In this document: piece by piece, positions 21,371 to 30,359 of the stretch
Numbering within the stretch: the first letter of the stretch is position 1
How the letters are laid out: every line of letters begins with the position of its first letter
Origin: an uncultured Chloroflexales bacterium
Lineage (GTDB): Bacteria; Chloroflexota; Chloroflexia; Chloroflexales; Chloroflexaceae
DNA length: 64,000 bases
Assembly: GCA_937918935.1 (NCBI GenBank)
Contig: CAKZSI010000039.1
Location: 42,984-106,983, forward strand
Direction of reading: 5' to 3'
Made by a program: the position numbers and the translations under genes
The notes under the pieces: model-generated
What the model was told of the DNA's origin: nothing
Databases searched by the model: none
Seen by the model: the letters and a program-made list of their open reading frames with translations, nothing else

Positions 21371-23221
21371 ATGACACTAGAAATCTGGATCGTCTTCGGG
21401 ATCCTGGCGGCGACCATCGTCCTGTTCGTCAGCGATCGCCTTCGGCTGGACATCACCGCCCTGCTGGCCCTGATGGCCCTGGCCCTCACCGGCATCCTTA
21501 CCCCGGCCGAGGCGGCGGCTGGCTTCGGCGATACGACAGTGCTGCTGATCGCCGCCCTGTTCGTGGTGAGCGACGCGCTGCTGCAGACGGGGATCGCCGA
21601 GGCCATGGGGCGCTGGCTCGGACGCATCGCCGGAACGAGCGAGGGGCGCATTCTGGTGACGATGATGCTGGTGGTGGCGCCCGTCTCGGCCTTTGTGAGC
21701 TCGACCGGCACGGTGGCGATCATGCTGCCCGTGGTGGTCAGCGTGGCAAACCGGGCCGGCATCAGCCCTTCGCGGCTGCTCCTCCCGCTCGCCTATACCG
21801 CGCTCATAGGCGGAATGCTAACGGCCATTGGCACGCCCCCCAACATCATCGCCAGCGAGGCCCGCGCCGGGGCGGGACGGGACGCCTTTGGCTTCTTCAG
21901 CTTCACGCCGATCGGGGTGGTGGTGCTTGGCGCCGCCATCGCGTTTCTGATGACCATCGGCCGGCGCCTGCTGCCTAGCCGGGTCGAACCGGCCCGAACA
22001 CCGGTAACAACCGATCAACTCTCATTCGAGGATCTCGCGGCGGCCTACCATGTGCGGGGTGCTCTGGCGCGGCTCCGCGTGCGCCCGGATTCACCCTTAA
22101 TCGGCCGGACCATCGCCGAGAGCCATCTCAGCGACGACTACGGGATGACTGTCCTGGCGGTGCATACCTGGCCGCCTGGAACGGCAACGCCGGGGACGGC
22201 CCGCCCGGTGAACGCTGCTACCCGCTTTGAGACCGGCGATCTGCTCGATGTACAGATTATGACGGAGCAGGGAGCGCAGCTTGCGGATACTCTCGGGCTC
22301 GATCGGGTCCCTCCTGATAACGGTTCGCTCGCGGGGCAGGATCTGGTATATCTGGAAGTGGCGCTGACCCCTCGTTCGCGCTTCATCGGCCAGACCATCG
22401 TTGAAGCCGACGTGCGAAACCGCTTTGGCGTCAACGTCCTTGGCATGCAGCGGCTCGGACGGGTGTTCGACGGCGACTTCGCCGGCGAACCGCTGCGCTT
22501 CGGCGATACGCTGCTGGTGGCGGGGCCAGCCGCGACCCTGGCGCCAGTGGTCCGTGAACAACGCTACTACGGTGATTTCGTCGTGGTGGCGGCGCCGACC
22601 GAACTCGAAGCGCAGGCCGGTACGCCCCTCTCGCCACGCTGGCCGCTGGCAGTGGCTATTCTGGTAGCCATGCTGGCGGCGATGGTCACGAATGTGTTGC
22701 CGACGATGATCGCGGCGATGCTGGCGGCGCTGGCCCTGGCGCTGACCGGCTGCGTGCGCCTCAATACGGTGTACACGCGTATGAGTTGGGAGAGTCTGGT
22801 GCTGATTGCGGCGATGCTGCCGATGGCAACGGCCCTGCAAAAGACCGGCGGCGCGGCATTGATCGCCACGGCGCTGGTTGACTCAGTGGGCGCCTTTGGC
22901 CCGCTGGCCCTGCTGGCGGGGATTTTCCTGCTGACCAGTGTGCTCAGCCAGTTTATCTCCAACACGGCCACGGCGGTGCTGGTGATGCCAATCGCCCTCC
23001 AGGCCAGTGTCGGGCTGGGAGTCGCCCCGGAACCGCTGCTGATGACGGCCGCGATTGCCGCCTCGACCGCCTTCGCCACCCCCGTGGCCTCGCCGGTCAA
23101 CACCCTGGTGCTGGCGCCCGGGGGCTACCGCTTCGCCGACTACGCTCGTGTAGGCGTTCCGTTGCAGGTGCTGGCGCTCATCGTGTGCCTCGCGGTGACG
23201 CCGCTGCTGTTTCCTTTTTGA
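21371..23221 (+). CDS. SLC13/DASS-type anion permease with two RCK_C (TrkA-C) domains
   Basis: A 616-residue inner-membrane transporter. An N-terminal block of about six segments contains SSTGTVAIMLPVVVSVANRAG and TAIGTPPNIIAS, the duplicated SxT/NTP-like motifs of the DASS/ArsB fold. A soluble middle region (about residues 215-420) holds two RCK_C repeats, recognisable by SPLIGRTIAES and SRFIGQTIVEADVRNRFGVNVLGM. A second membrane block has SNTATAVLVMPIAL and ATPVASPVNTLVLAPG. Members carry sulfate, dicarboxylates or similar anions, commonly with Na+; the substrate is not evident here. The start at 21371 gives a direct entry into the first helix; no strong ribosome site is seen. Confidence 0.8.
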   Translation: MTLEIWIVFGILAATIVLFVSDRLRLDITALLALMALALTGILTPAEAAAGFGDTTVLLIAALFVVSDALLQTGIAEAMGRWLGRIAGTSEGRILVTMMLVVAPVSAFVSSTGTVAIMLPVVVSVANRAGISPSRLLLPLAYTALIGGMLTAIGTPPNIIASEARAGAGRDAFGFFSFTPIGVVVLGAAIAFLMTIGRRLLPSRVEPARTPVTTDQLSFEDLAAAYHVRGALARLRVRPDSPLIGRTIAESHLSDDYGMTVLAVHTWPPGTATPGTARPVNAATRFETGDLLDVQIMTEQGAQLADTLGLDRVPPDNGSLAGQDLVYLEVALTPRSRFIGQTIVEADVRNRFGVNVLGMQRLGRVFDGDFAGEPLRFGDTLLVAGPAATLAPVVREQRYYGDFVVVAAPTELEAQAGTPLSPRWPLAVAILVAMLAAMVTNVLPTMIAAMLAALALALTGCVRLNTVYTRMSWESLVLIAAMLPMATALQKTGGAALIATALVDSVGAFGPLALLAGIFLLTSVLSQFISNTATAVLVMPIALQASVGLGVAPEPLLMTAAIAASTAFATPVASPVNTLVLAPGGYRFADYARVGVPLQVLALIVCLAVTPLLFPF

Positions 23222-23281
23222 ATGCCGGCCCGCCGGACCATCGCTGCACCACGTCTGGCGCTGGCGCCGCATCGCCCGCAG

Positions 23282-23290
23282 TGCTACTAT
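23282..23290 (+). promoter_or_regulatory. candidate extended -10 promoter (TGCTACTAT)
   Basis: TGC plus TACTAT, 104 bp before the EamA gene start. GTGCTA is shared with several other -10 regions in the window. It would serve the packed gene run 23395-30249. Confidence 0.35.
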
Positions 23291-23394
23291 AGCGCGGTAC
23301 CATCGCCAGGCAGGTGCGCGGCCAGGCATGTTCCGGCATGGTCAGGGGAACCCGCCCTGCCGCGCCCCACCGTTGTTACGAGAGGCAACCAGCA

Positions 23395-24303
23395 ATGGCC
23401 ATACCAACGCAGGCAGGCAAGACCCGGGCCGGGTTCGGCCTGCCTGTCACCGATGTGACGATGATCGCAGTGGTGATGATCTGGGGCCTGAACTTCAGCG
23501 CCATGAAGATCGGGCTGCGCGAGATCCCGCCGCTGGCCTTTGCGGGGCTGCGCTTCGCCGGAGCATCAGTGCTGCTCTGGTTGCTGCTGGCCTGGCGCGA
23601 AGGGCCGCTCCGCCTGCCGCAGGGCACGCTGTGGAAGTTGACCTGGGTGGGGCTGGTCGGCAATACGCTCTATCAACTCGGGTTCACCTACGGGCTGCGC
23701 ATCACTACCGCCGCCAACGCTTCACTGCTGATCGCCACGACCCCGGCCCTGGTGGCCTTCTTCGGCGCACTCCTGGGCATCGAGCGCCTGCGCCGGCACA
23801 CCATTGCCGGCATCATTCTGGCCTTCCTCGGCGTGGCCCTGGTGGTGGCTTCGGGGCAACCCCACTTCAGCACCAAAAGCCTGCCTGGCGACCTGCTGCT
23901 CTTCGGCTGCGCGGTGTGCTGGACGATCTACACCCTGGGCGTGCGCACACTGGCCCAGGGTCTCTCGCCCCTGGCGATCACCACATGGACGACGATCACC
24001 GGCGCGCCAGCGCTGCTACTCATGGGTATTCCCGATCTGCTGCGACTGGACTGGGCCGGGGTCGGCGCGGGGGCGTGGGCCAGCCTGGCCTACGCCACGG
24101 CGATCGCCCTGGTGGTCGCCTACGCCCTCTGGAACAACAGCGTGCGCGTCGCCGGTTCGGTGCGCACGGCGATCTATGGCTGCGTGATCCCCTTCTGCGC
24201 GGCGCTGCTGGCGTGGCCGCTGCTGGGTGAACAACCGACCTGGAACCAGGCGGCTGGAGCGGTGCTGATCGTGGCCGGGGTGCTGCTGACCCGCCGGTGG
24301 TAG
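23395..24303 (+). CDS. EamA-family (DMT superfamily) transporter
   Basis: A 302-residue protein with ten hydrophobic helices in two homologous EamA halves: MIWGLNFSAMKIGLREIPPLAFAGLRF starts the first and the GDLLLFGCAVCWTIYTLGVR block the second; each ends with the usual E(R/Q)xxxxxxxG segment (GIERLRRHTIAG, LLGEQPTWNQAAGAVLI). Such proteins export or import amino acids, nucleotide sugars or other small metabolites; the substrate is unknown. The ATG at 23395 has GAGAGG upstream. Its stop is one base before the ATG of the DUF4838 gene, so the two are very likely translated from one message. Confidence 0.85.
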   Translation: MAIPTQAGKTRAGFGLPVTDVTMIAVVMIWGLNFSAMKIGLREIPPLAFAGLRFAGASVLLWLLLAWREGPLRLPQGTLWKLTWVGLVGNTLYQLGFTYGLRITTAANASLLIATTPALVAFFGALLGIERLRRHTIAGIILAFLGVALVVASGQPHFSTKSLPGDLLLFGCAVCWTIYTLGVRTLAQGLSPLAITTWTTITGAPALLLMGIPDLLRLDWAGVGAGAWASLAYATAIALVVAYALWNNSVRVAGSVRTAIYGCVIPFCAALLAWPLLGEQPTWNQAAGAVLIVAGVLLTRRW

Positions 24304-24304
24304 T

Positions 24305-26251
24305 ATGAGCGTTGACCTCACCCTGCACTCTTCCTGGTCCATTGAGCTTGCCAGCGACCACCCGACGGCACTGCTGGCCGCCGAGGAGTTGCGCGAGACC
24401 CTGGCGCGGATGGGTGCGCCGGTCCTGCCGATAACCGCCGCGGTGCAGGGACCGCGCATTGCCCTGTCGCATGGTCCCACTGGCGAGGGATTCATCCGCA
24501 CCCCCGACGAGCATGGCCTGAGCCTGCGCGGCGCAGGGCCGCGGGGCCTGCTCTACGCGGTTTACGACCTGCTGGAGGCCCTGGGGTGTCGCTGGCCCGC
24601 GCCGGAAGCGGGCGCCGAGCATCTCCCCCGCCCTGCCCGTATCACCCTTCCGGCAATTGCCGTCGCCGACCGGCCCGGCCTGGCCCACCGCGGGCTGATC
24701 ATCGGCCACGACCTCTTTCTGGCCGAGGCTGAACGGTGGATCGTCTGGGCGGCTCGCAACCGCCTCAACACGATGTTCATCCATACCACCATTCGCGCCC
24801 CGGCTCTGGGGGCATGCCGGCTGGACGCCTGGCGCGAGCGCCGCGCCGCGCTGTTGCCGCTGATCCGCCAGCGCGGGTTGCGGATCGAACTGGGGGGCCA
24901 TCATCTGCGCGACCTGGTGCCGCGACGCCTGTTTGGCGCGCGGCCGGATATGTTTCGCCACAACGGGCGCCAGCGCACCACCGACCACAACTTCTGCGTG
25001 AGCAATCCCGTCGCGCTGGCCCAGGCGCGGGAACTGGCAGCGGCGTTCTTCGCCGCCTACCCCGAAGCCGAGGTCTACCACCTCTGGCCGGACGATCTAC
25101 GGGCGGGCGGCTGGTGCCACTGCCCGGACTGCGCGACCCTCGGCCCTGCCGACCAGGCCTTGATCGCCACGAACGCGCTGGCAGAAGCTCTGCCTACCAG
25201 TCGCCCGTATGCCCGGGTATCCTTTCTGGCCTACCACGACACCGAAACCCCGCCCGCGGCAACGCGCCTGCACCCGCGCGTCACGCCGATCTTCGCACCG
25301 CGGCTGCGCAGCTACGCCGAGGGGATGGACGGGCCGGCCAACGCCGGGGTTAGCGGCAGGCTGGCCCGCTACGCCGCGAAGGGTGCAGGGAATGAACTGA
25401 CGATCTTCGAGTATTATCTGGACGGCATTCTGTTCAAATCCTCGCCGCCGCCGCTGCCCGAGGTGATCGCCGCCGATATGCGCCATTATCAGGCTACGGG
25501 AGTAGCCGGGGTGCACGTACTGCTGACCGGCGACCGGCCCTTCGTGGCCACGCCACCCAACGCCTACCTGTTCGCACGGCTGGCCTGGGCGCCCACCGCC
25601 AGCGCAGAGGATACACTGGCCTGCTACGCCGCCGCGCGCGCACCGCGGTGCAGTGCGGCCCTGGTGGAAGCCCACCTCGCCCTGAGTCGCGCCTGGCGCG
25701 CCGTGCTCGAACGCGACCCGGAGCAGGACGAGGGCGTGACGCCGCGCCGGGGGCGTGACCCGGTGGCCCACCCGCCCGCCGACGTGTTGGACCAGATCAT
25801 CGCCGGGCCGCGACGGGCCGTTGAGCGCCGCCTGGAGAGACTTCGTTGCGCCGATGAAGAGGCGCAACGGGCGGCAGCAGTGTGGGACACCGCTCTCGCC
25901 AGTGCCGGCCTGGCTACCGAACGGACCGAGTGGGAACTGAGCGTCGCACTGCTCCGCTTCCTGCGCCTGCGCCAGCAACTGTACGTCCTGGCTGCCCGCG
26001 ATGCCGACGCGGTGCTGCTCGGCGAGACGCTGGCCGAGGCCCAGGCCGCCCTGGGCGCACTGCTGGCCTGGGCCGATGTTCACGTGCCCGCGGCGGCGCA
26101 GGGCGGCCACCGTTTGCTGCGCGCGGCCTTTCAGTTGCACCTCGACCACATCGCCGACGCGCGGCTGCTGGGACCGCTGGCCCGCCTGGGCCTGCGGCTG
26201 CGCCGCGCGGGAGACGCGGTCCGCTATGCCGCGCAACTTGACTGGCGGTAA
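24305..26251 (+). CDS. DUF4838-type protein with glycoside-hydrolase-like N-terminus
   Basis: A 648-residue protein. Residues 1-100 resemble the N-terminal domain of alpha-glucuronidases and hexosaminidases (LAAEELRETLARMGAPVLP, followed by the LRGAGPRGLLYAVYDLLEALGCRW helix). The middle is a barrel-like region with the DUF4838 signature WPDDLRAGGWCHCPDC (about residues 260-275), EYYLDG and YLFARLAW. The C-terminal third is helical. DUF4838 proteins are usually secreted and found with polysaccharide utilisation genes; this one has no signal peptide, so it would act inside the cell on an imported or internal glycan. The ATG starts one base after the EamA stop. A family-2 palindrome follows the stop by about 115 bp. 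Confidence 0.7.
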   Translation: MSVDLTLHSSWSIELASDHPTALLAAEELRETLARMGAPVLPITAAVQGPRIALSHGPTGEGFIRTPDEHGLSLRGAGPRGLLYAVYDLLEALGCRWPAPEAGAEHLPRPARITLPAIAVADRPGLAHRGLIIGHDLFLAEAERWIVWAARNRLNTMFIHTTIRAPALGACRLDAWRERRAALLPLIRQRGLRIELGGHHLRDLVPRRLFGARPDMFRHNGRQRTTDHNFCVSNPVALAQARELAAAFFAAYPEAEVYHLWPDDLRAGGWCHCPDCATLGPADQALIATNALAEALPTSRPYARVSFLAYHDTETPPAATRLHPRVTPIFAPRLRSYAEGMDGPANAGVSGRLARYAAKGAGNELTIFEYYLDGILFKSSPPPLPEVIAADMRHYQATGVAGVHVLLTGDRPFVATPPNAYLFARLAWAPTASAEDTLACYAAARAPRCSAALVEAHLALSRAWRAVLERDPEQDEGVTPRRGRDPVAHPPADVLDQIIAGPRRAVERRLERLRCADEEAQRAAAVWDTALASAGLATERTEWELSVALLRFLRLRQQLYVLAARDADAVLLGETLAEAQAALGALLAWADVHVPAAAQGGHRLLRAAFQLHLDHIADARLLGPLARLGLRLRRAGDAVRYAAQLDWR

Positions 26252-26365
26252 CAAGGGGAAAGCAGGCTTGCCCTGCGCGCAACCCTCCGGGTGGCGCTAC
26301 GGCGCGATTGACGCTATCCCAGGATCGGGTAAGATACGCAAAGCTCGGGTAGGGGATTTCCGAAA

Positions 26366-26396
26366 GGGGTGTGGAAACCTGGTTTCCCCACACCCC
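26366..26396. repeat. family-2 palindrome, copy 7
   Basis: Core AAACCTGGTTT with long outer arms GGGGTGTG (26366-26373) and CACACCCC (26389-26396). It is paired with a family-1 hairpin just downstream. Confidence 0.65.
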
Positions 26397-26404
26397 CGTC
26401 TGAA

Positions 26405-26433
26405 GGGAGGGTCCAGGAAGCCTACGCCCTCCC
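26405..26433. repeat. family-1 hairpin GGGAGGG/CCCTCCC
   Basis: Seven-bp stem (26405-26411 with 26427-26433), 15-nt loop, followed on the + strand by AGAAAAAATT. It lies in the gap 26252-26477 between the DUF4838 gene and the small membrane protein. Confidence 0.45.
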
Positions 26434-26477
26434 AGAAAAAATTATCCGGTCAGGCTTTTAGCCGAACTCACAACGTT

Positions 26478-26924
26478 ATGCATCCAAACTTTTTCGTCTA
26501 CCAGCGGCGCGCGTTGCAGCCGCTGCTCTTCTGGGGCATTGTCAGCAGCATCCTGGGCACGCTGATGCTGCCGTTTGGAGGCTTCACGCGCCACTTCGGG
26601 CTACAGGCGACGGCATGGGGGGTGATTGACGTACTCCTGGCCATGGCCGGGCGCCGCAGGGCGCTGCTGAAAGCCGAGGCCCTGGCCGAACACGCCCTCG
26701 ACGAGTCCGCCGCCACCCACGAGGCCGAGCGTTTTCGGGGCATCCTGTGGTTCAATGCCGGGCTGGATGTGCTGTACATCGTCGCGGGGCTGTTCACCGC
26801 GCTGCGTTTCGCCGACCGGCCTGATCGCCGGGGGATGGGGATGGGCATCGCGGTACAGGGAGTGTTCCTGCTGCTCTTCGACGCCCTCCTGGCCCGTGAC
26901 GTGGAACGGAAGTTCCTGGCATGA
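26478..26924 (+). CDS. small four-helix membrane protein of unknown function
   Basis: A 148-residue protein with two hydrophobic pairs: residues about 13-35 (LQPLLFWGIVSSILGTLMLPFGG) and 45-58, then, after a charged helix (ALLKAEALAEHALDESAATHEAERFR), about 98-112 (LWFNAGLDVLYIVAGLF region) and 125-142. The WFNAGLDVLYI block looks conserved, but I cannot name a family with confidence. The ATG at 26478 is the first at which the membrane domain is intact. Its stop codon overlaps the next gene's ATG (ATGA), so it is translationally coupled to the methyltransferase. Confidence 0.6.
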   Translation: MHPNFFVYQRRALQPLLFWGIVSSILGTLMLPFGGFTRHFGLQATAWGVIDVLLAMAGRRRALLKAEALAEHALDESAATHEAERFRGILWFNAGLDVLYIVAGLFTALRFADRPDRRGMGMGIAVQGVFLLLFDALLARDVERKFLA

Positions 26925-28015
26925 TCCCCCGCGAACTCTTTCCGCTGCTGCAGTGCCCGACCTGCCGCTCGCGCGACCTCTATGTTAAAGATGACGGCGT
27001 CCACTGCGGACGGTGCGGCGCCGTCTACGCCTTTCGTGATGGCTATATTGACCTGATGCCCCAGAACGTCGCCTACGGCTACGTCTCGAAGTACGTGACC
27101 GATGAGGAGGAACTGGCCGAGGAACTGGACTACCGCGAACTGGCCCCTCCACTGCTTGCCGCTGGTGTGCGCGACCGGGCGCTGCGGCGGCTCCTGCGTT
27201 TCCGGCCCACTGATGTAGCCCTGGACAATGGCTGCGGCACGGCGAAACACGCCGTCTGGAACGCCCACCGCGTGCGGCTGATGATCGGCAGCGATCCGGC
27301 CACGCTCTTCGCCGACCAGGCCCGCGACCAGGTGGCCCTTGCCCGGGCCGACTCACGCAGCCTGCCCTTCGCCGACAACACTTTCGATAAGCTCTTCGCG
27401 ATTGACATTCTCGAACACTTCCCCCTCGAGGTCATTGACCAGTACCTGGCCGAGAGCGCCCGCGTGCTGCGCCCCGGCGGGCGCATGCTGGCCTTCTCGA
27501 ATACCCGCGAGCGGTCGCCCATCCAGCCGGTGATTGACCTCAGCCGGCGCCTGGGGCGCGTATTCGTGCGCGCGGGATGGTACGATTTCTCCCGCGAAGC
27601 CCGCCGCAAATCCGACCATGTGAAGGCCCTGGAAACCTGGGAAGACGTGCTGGCCGCCTTTGAGCGCGCCGGCCTGCGCCCGGTGAAGGTGGTGTTCTGG
27701 AACAGTCTGTTCACCACCTTTGTCGAGCACGTGCTGATGAAGCTGGGCGAGGCCGCGCTGGGCCGCGCGCCCGCGTCGCGCGACGGCACGGTCGAAGAAC
27801 CCTGTCCTGCCACCAGCGGGCCGTCTGCCAACGGGGTCGTCCGCGAGATCCGCGCCCGGCAGCGCCTCCGCCGGCGCCTGCATTCCGGCAGTGTCGTCCA
27901 TCTGGCGCTGCTGGCCGTCACGCTGATGATGGAACTGGACCTGTGGCTGTTCGGCTGGATGCGCTGCGGCAGCTATTTCCTTCTGGTGGAAAAACCGGGG
28001 TGCACATCGTGCTGA
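26921..28015 (+). CDS. class I SAM methyltransferase with N-terminal zinc ribbon
   Basis: A 364-residue protein. Residues 10-35 form a Trm112-like Cys4 ribbon (CPTC at 12-15, CGRC at 29-32). The methyltransferase core has motif I LDNGCGTAKHAVW (about residues 101-113), the acidic loop after IGSDP, DSRSLPFADNTFDKLFAIDILEHF (motif II/III) and RVLRPGGRML. Proteins of this form methylate small molecules, sugars or lipids in glycan and natural-product clusters. The C-terminal 100 residues are basic and end in a hydrophobic segment with two Cys, perhaps for membrane contact. It overlaps the upstream gene by 4 bp and the downstream one by 16 bp, so this is one operon. Confidence 0.75.
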   Translation: MIPRELFPLLQCPTCRSRDLYVKDDGVHCGRCGAVYAFRDGYIDLMPQNVAYGYVSKYVTDEEELAEELDYRELAPPLLAAGVRDRALRRLLRFRPTDVALDNGCGTAKHAVWNAHRVRLMIGSDPATLFADQARDQVALARADSRSLPFADNTFDKLFAIDILEHFPLEVIDQYLAESARVLRPGGRMLAFSNTRERSPIQPVIDLSRRLGRVFVRAGWYDFSREARRKSDHVKALETWEDVLAAFERAGLRPVKVVFWNSLFTTFVEHVLMKLGEAALGRAPASRDGTVEEPCPATSGPSANGVVREIRARQRLRRRLHSGSVVHLALLAVTLMMELDLWLFGWMRCGSYFLLVEKPGCTSC

Positions 28016-29193
28016 CCTACCGCCCGCTCAGCGAGGGAGATCTCGAGCAGTTCATCGCGCTGGAACAGTACGTCTTTCCAGCCAACTATGCCAGCTACGT
28101 TTTGACCACGGCTGCCACGAACCGTCTGGCGCGCCTGCGCGGCGTGTTCGCCGGTGACACCCTGGCCGCGCAGTTGGAGATCCTTCCGCTACGGGTGCAG
28201 GCCGGCGCCGGCGACGTTCCCGTGGCGGGCATTGCCGGGATCGCCAGCGCGCCGCAGTTGCGACGGCGAGGCCACGTGGCCCTGCTGCTACGCCATCTGG
28301 CCGACGAACTGCGCGCCGGGGGCGTGCCGCTGGCCATCCTGTATCCCTTCAAACCCTCGTTCTACCGCCGGTACGGCTGGGCGATCTTTTTCGAGCGGCG
28401 GATGTACAGCGGCCCCCCGGAGCGGTTCGCCAGCTTCCGCGCCGCACCCGGGGCCTGGCAGCAGGCCGGGGACGCGCAGATCGAGGAGTTCGACCGGATC
28501 TACCGTGGCGCGTTGCGGGGGCGGTTTGGCCCCATCGTGCGCAACGCCGACTGGTGGCGCAACCTGGTGCTCAACCTGCACGGCCGGCCACGCCAGTCCT
28601 ATATCTGGCGCGATGAACGGGGCCAGGGCCGCTCTTACCTGATCTACCACCTGCGCAACGACGACGGCGGCAGGTGCATGGAGTTCCGCGAACTGGTCGC
28701 CCTCGATCCTACGGCGCGCGCCCAGCTCTTCCACTTCATCGCCGGTCACCAGGACCACGTGCAGCACGTGCGCTTCCGCGCCCCCGCCGATGCACCGGTA
28801 AACCTGCTCTTCCCCGATCCGCTGGAGTGTTCGGTGGAGCCGGACTTTATGCTACGGCTGCTCGACGTGCCGGCAGCCCTGGAGGCGTACCCCTTCGCGC
28901 CGGAGGCAAGGGGGCGCCTGACCCTGGCGGTAAATGACGACTGGATCGCCGAGAATGACGCCGTATTTGCCCTGGAGTTCGCCACTGGTCGCTGCCAGGT
29001 GACGCGCCTGCCCCCCGGCGCGCCCGCTGATCTGCGCTGCGAGGTGGGGACCCTTGCCCAGATCTACAGCCGTTACCTGCGCCCACGCACTGCGGCCGCC
29101 TTCGGCGTGCTTGAGGCCCATCGGCGCGAGGCTCTCAACCTGGCCGAACAAGCGTTCGCCGGGCTGGCGCCGTTTAGTTCGGATTTTTTCTGA
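28000..29193 (+). CDS. Eis-type GNAT acetyltransferase
   Basis: A 397-residue protein from a GTG at 28000 with GGTGGA nine bases upstream; an ATG at 27943 in the same frame is possible but overlaps the methyltransferase further. It has the Eis three-part layout: a GNAT domain (PVAGIAGIASAPQLRRRGHVALLLRHL is the acetyl-CoA loop), a second degenerate GNAT domain (PFKPSFYRRYGWAIFFERRMY onwards) and a C-terminal SCP2-like domain. It ends in ...FSSDFF; in Eis enzymes the carboxylate of a terminal Phe acts in catalysis. Eis proteins acetylate amines on aminoglycosides, peptides or lysines. Here it lies within a glycan/natural-product-like operon, so a biosynthetic substrate is as likely as resistance. 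Confidence 0.75.
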   Translation: MHIVLTYRPLSEGDLEQFIALEQYVFPANYASYVLTTAATNRLARLRGVFAGDTLAAQLEILPLRVQAGAGDVPVAGIAGIASAPQLRRRGHVALLLRHLADELRAGGVPLAILYPFKPSFYRRYGWAIFFERRMYSGPPERFASFRAAPGAWQQAGDAQIEEFDRIYRGALRGRFGPIVRNADWWRNLVLNLHGRPRQSYIWRDERGQGRSYLIYHLRNDDGGRCMEFRELVALDPTARAQLFHFIAGHQDHVQHVRFRAPADAPVNLLFPDPLECSVEPDFMLRLLDVPAALEAYPFAPEARGRLTLAVNDDWIAENDAVFALEFATGRCQVTRLPPGAPADLRCEVGTLAQIYSRYLRPRTAAAFGVLEAHRREALNLAEQAFAGLAPFSSDFF

Positions 29194-29208
29194 GGGAACG
29201 TACCCTGT

Positions 29209-30249
29209 ATGACGACCCGCCCCCTGTACATCTCGCCGGTAGGGCGAGGCGGAGTGGACTTCGGCATTCAGAACATTACACGCGCCGTGCGGGCCGCCGG
29301 GCTGCGCCCCGAACTGTTGCGCCTGCCCGAGATCTACAACTTTCTGCCGATGCTTATTCCCAGAGCCATGCCGGCGGGTTGGTGGCGCGGCTTCGATCTC
29401 CTCCAGGGACGCTCGCGGGTGGCCTTCAGCTTCGGGGTAACCGGGCTGCCAGTGGTCACCACCGTGCATCATCTGACCACCGACCCCGACTTGCGGCCCT
29501 ACAGCTCCTTCGCGCAACGTCTGTTTTACCATCTGGTCGAGGCGCGCTACGACGGCCTCTCGATCGCCTACGCCGACGCCGTGGTCTGCGTGAGCCGCTT
29601 CACCCAGCAGCAGGTCGAGCGCACCTATGGCCGCGCCGATAGCATCATCATTTTCGACGGCATTGACACAGACGTATTCGTGCCCACACCGGGGCTGGCG
29701 CGCCGCGACGATGGCTTGCCACCCTCGGCGGCGCGGGTCAGGCTGCTCTTCGTGGGAAACCGCACCCGGCGCAAGGGCTTCGATCTGTTGCCCAGGATTA
29801 TGGACCTGTTGCCGCCGGACTATGTGCTCTACTACACGGGGGGCTTTCAGGGACGCGACAAGGGACCGCCGCACCCGCGCATGATCCCGATCGGCTCGCC
29901 CGACCGGGGGGGCCTGGTGGCGGCGTACCAGAGCTGCGACCTGCTGCTCTTCCCCTCGCGCCTGGAAGGGTTCGGCATCGCTCCCGCCGAGGCCCTTGCC
30001 TGCGGCCGGCCCGTGGTCACCACGAATGCCTCGGCCCTGCCCGAAGTGGTAGACGATGGGCTGAACGGCTTCCTGGTGGCCCGCGACGATGTAGCCGGCT
30101 ACGCCGAGAAGGTGCGGATTCTGGGTGAGGACCCGGCGCTGCGCCGCCGCTTCGGGGAGCACGGGCGCGCGAAGGTGGTGGCCAGTTTCGGCTACGATCA
30201 ACTCGGCGGGGGCTTTCGGGCGCTCTATTCGCGATTGCTCGGAAACTGA
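29209..30249 (+). CDS. GT4-family glycosyltransferase
   Basis: A 346-residue GT-B enzyme. It opens YISPVGRGGVDFGIQNITRA (Gly-rich acceptor loop), then TTVHHLTTD and VVCVSRFTQQQVERTYG. The donor half has LLFVGNRTRRKGFDLLPRIMD, a Lys/Arg pair that binds the nucleotide sugar, and SRLEGFGIAPAEALACGRPVV with the E-x7-E motif. It follows the acetyltransferase gene by 15 bp and closes the operon that began with the EamA gene. A methyltransferase, acetyltransferase and glycosyltransferase in a row suggest synthesis of a decorated glycan or glycolipid. A convergent gene begins 110 bp downstream, with no clear terminator between. Confidence 0.8.
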   Translation: MTTRPLYISPVGRGGVDFGIQNITRAVRAAGLRPELLRLPEIYNFLPMLIPRAMPAGWWRGFDLLQGRSRVAFSFGVTGLPVVTTVHHLTTDPDLRPYSSFAQRLFYHLVEARYDGLSIAYADAVVCVSRFTQQQVERTYGRADSIIIFDGIDTDVFVPTPGLARRDDGLPPSAARVRLLFVGNRTRRKGFDLLPRIMDLLPPDYVLYYTGGFQGRDKGPPHPRMIPIGSPDRGGLVAAYQSCDLLLFPSRLEGFGIAPAEALACGRPVVTTNASALPEVVDDGLNGFLVARDDVAGYAEKVRILGEDPALRRRFGEHGRAKVVASFGYDQLGGGFRALYSRLLGN

Positions 30250-30359
30250 GACAAGAATAGTTCGTGATCCTCATCCACGGACACGGAGCAACTGGCGGCT
30301 TCGCCACACACCAACGGGATGCACAGCTCCTGGGAGAGCCGCGCCCTCGCATCCCTCGC

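Noticed and set aside
21259..21978. Open frame overlapping the start of the SLC13 permease in another frame
   Set aside because: The permease frame has clear DASS motifs over the same bases; the alternative frame is Arg/Gly-rich and featureless.
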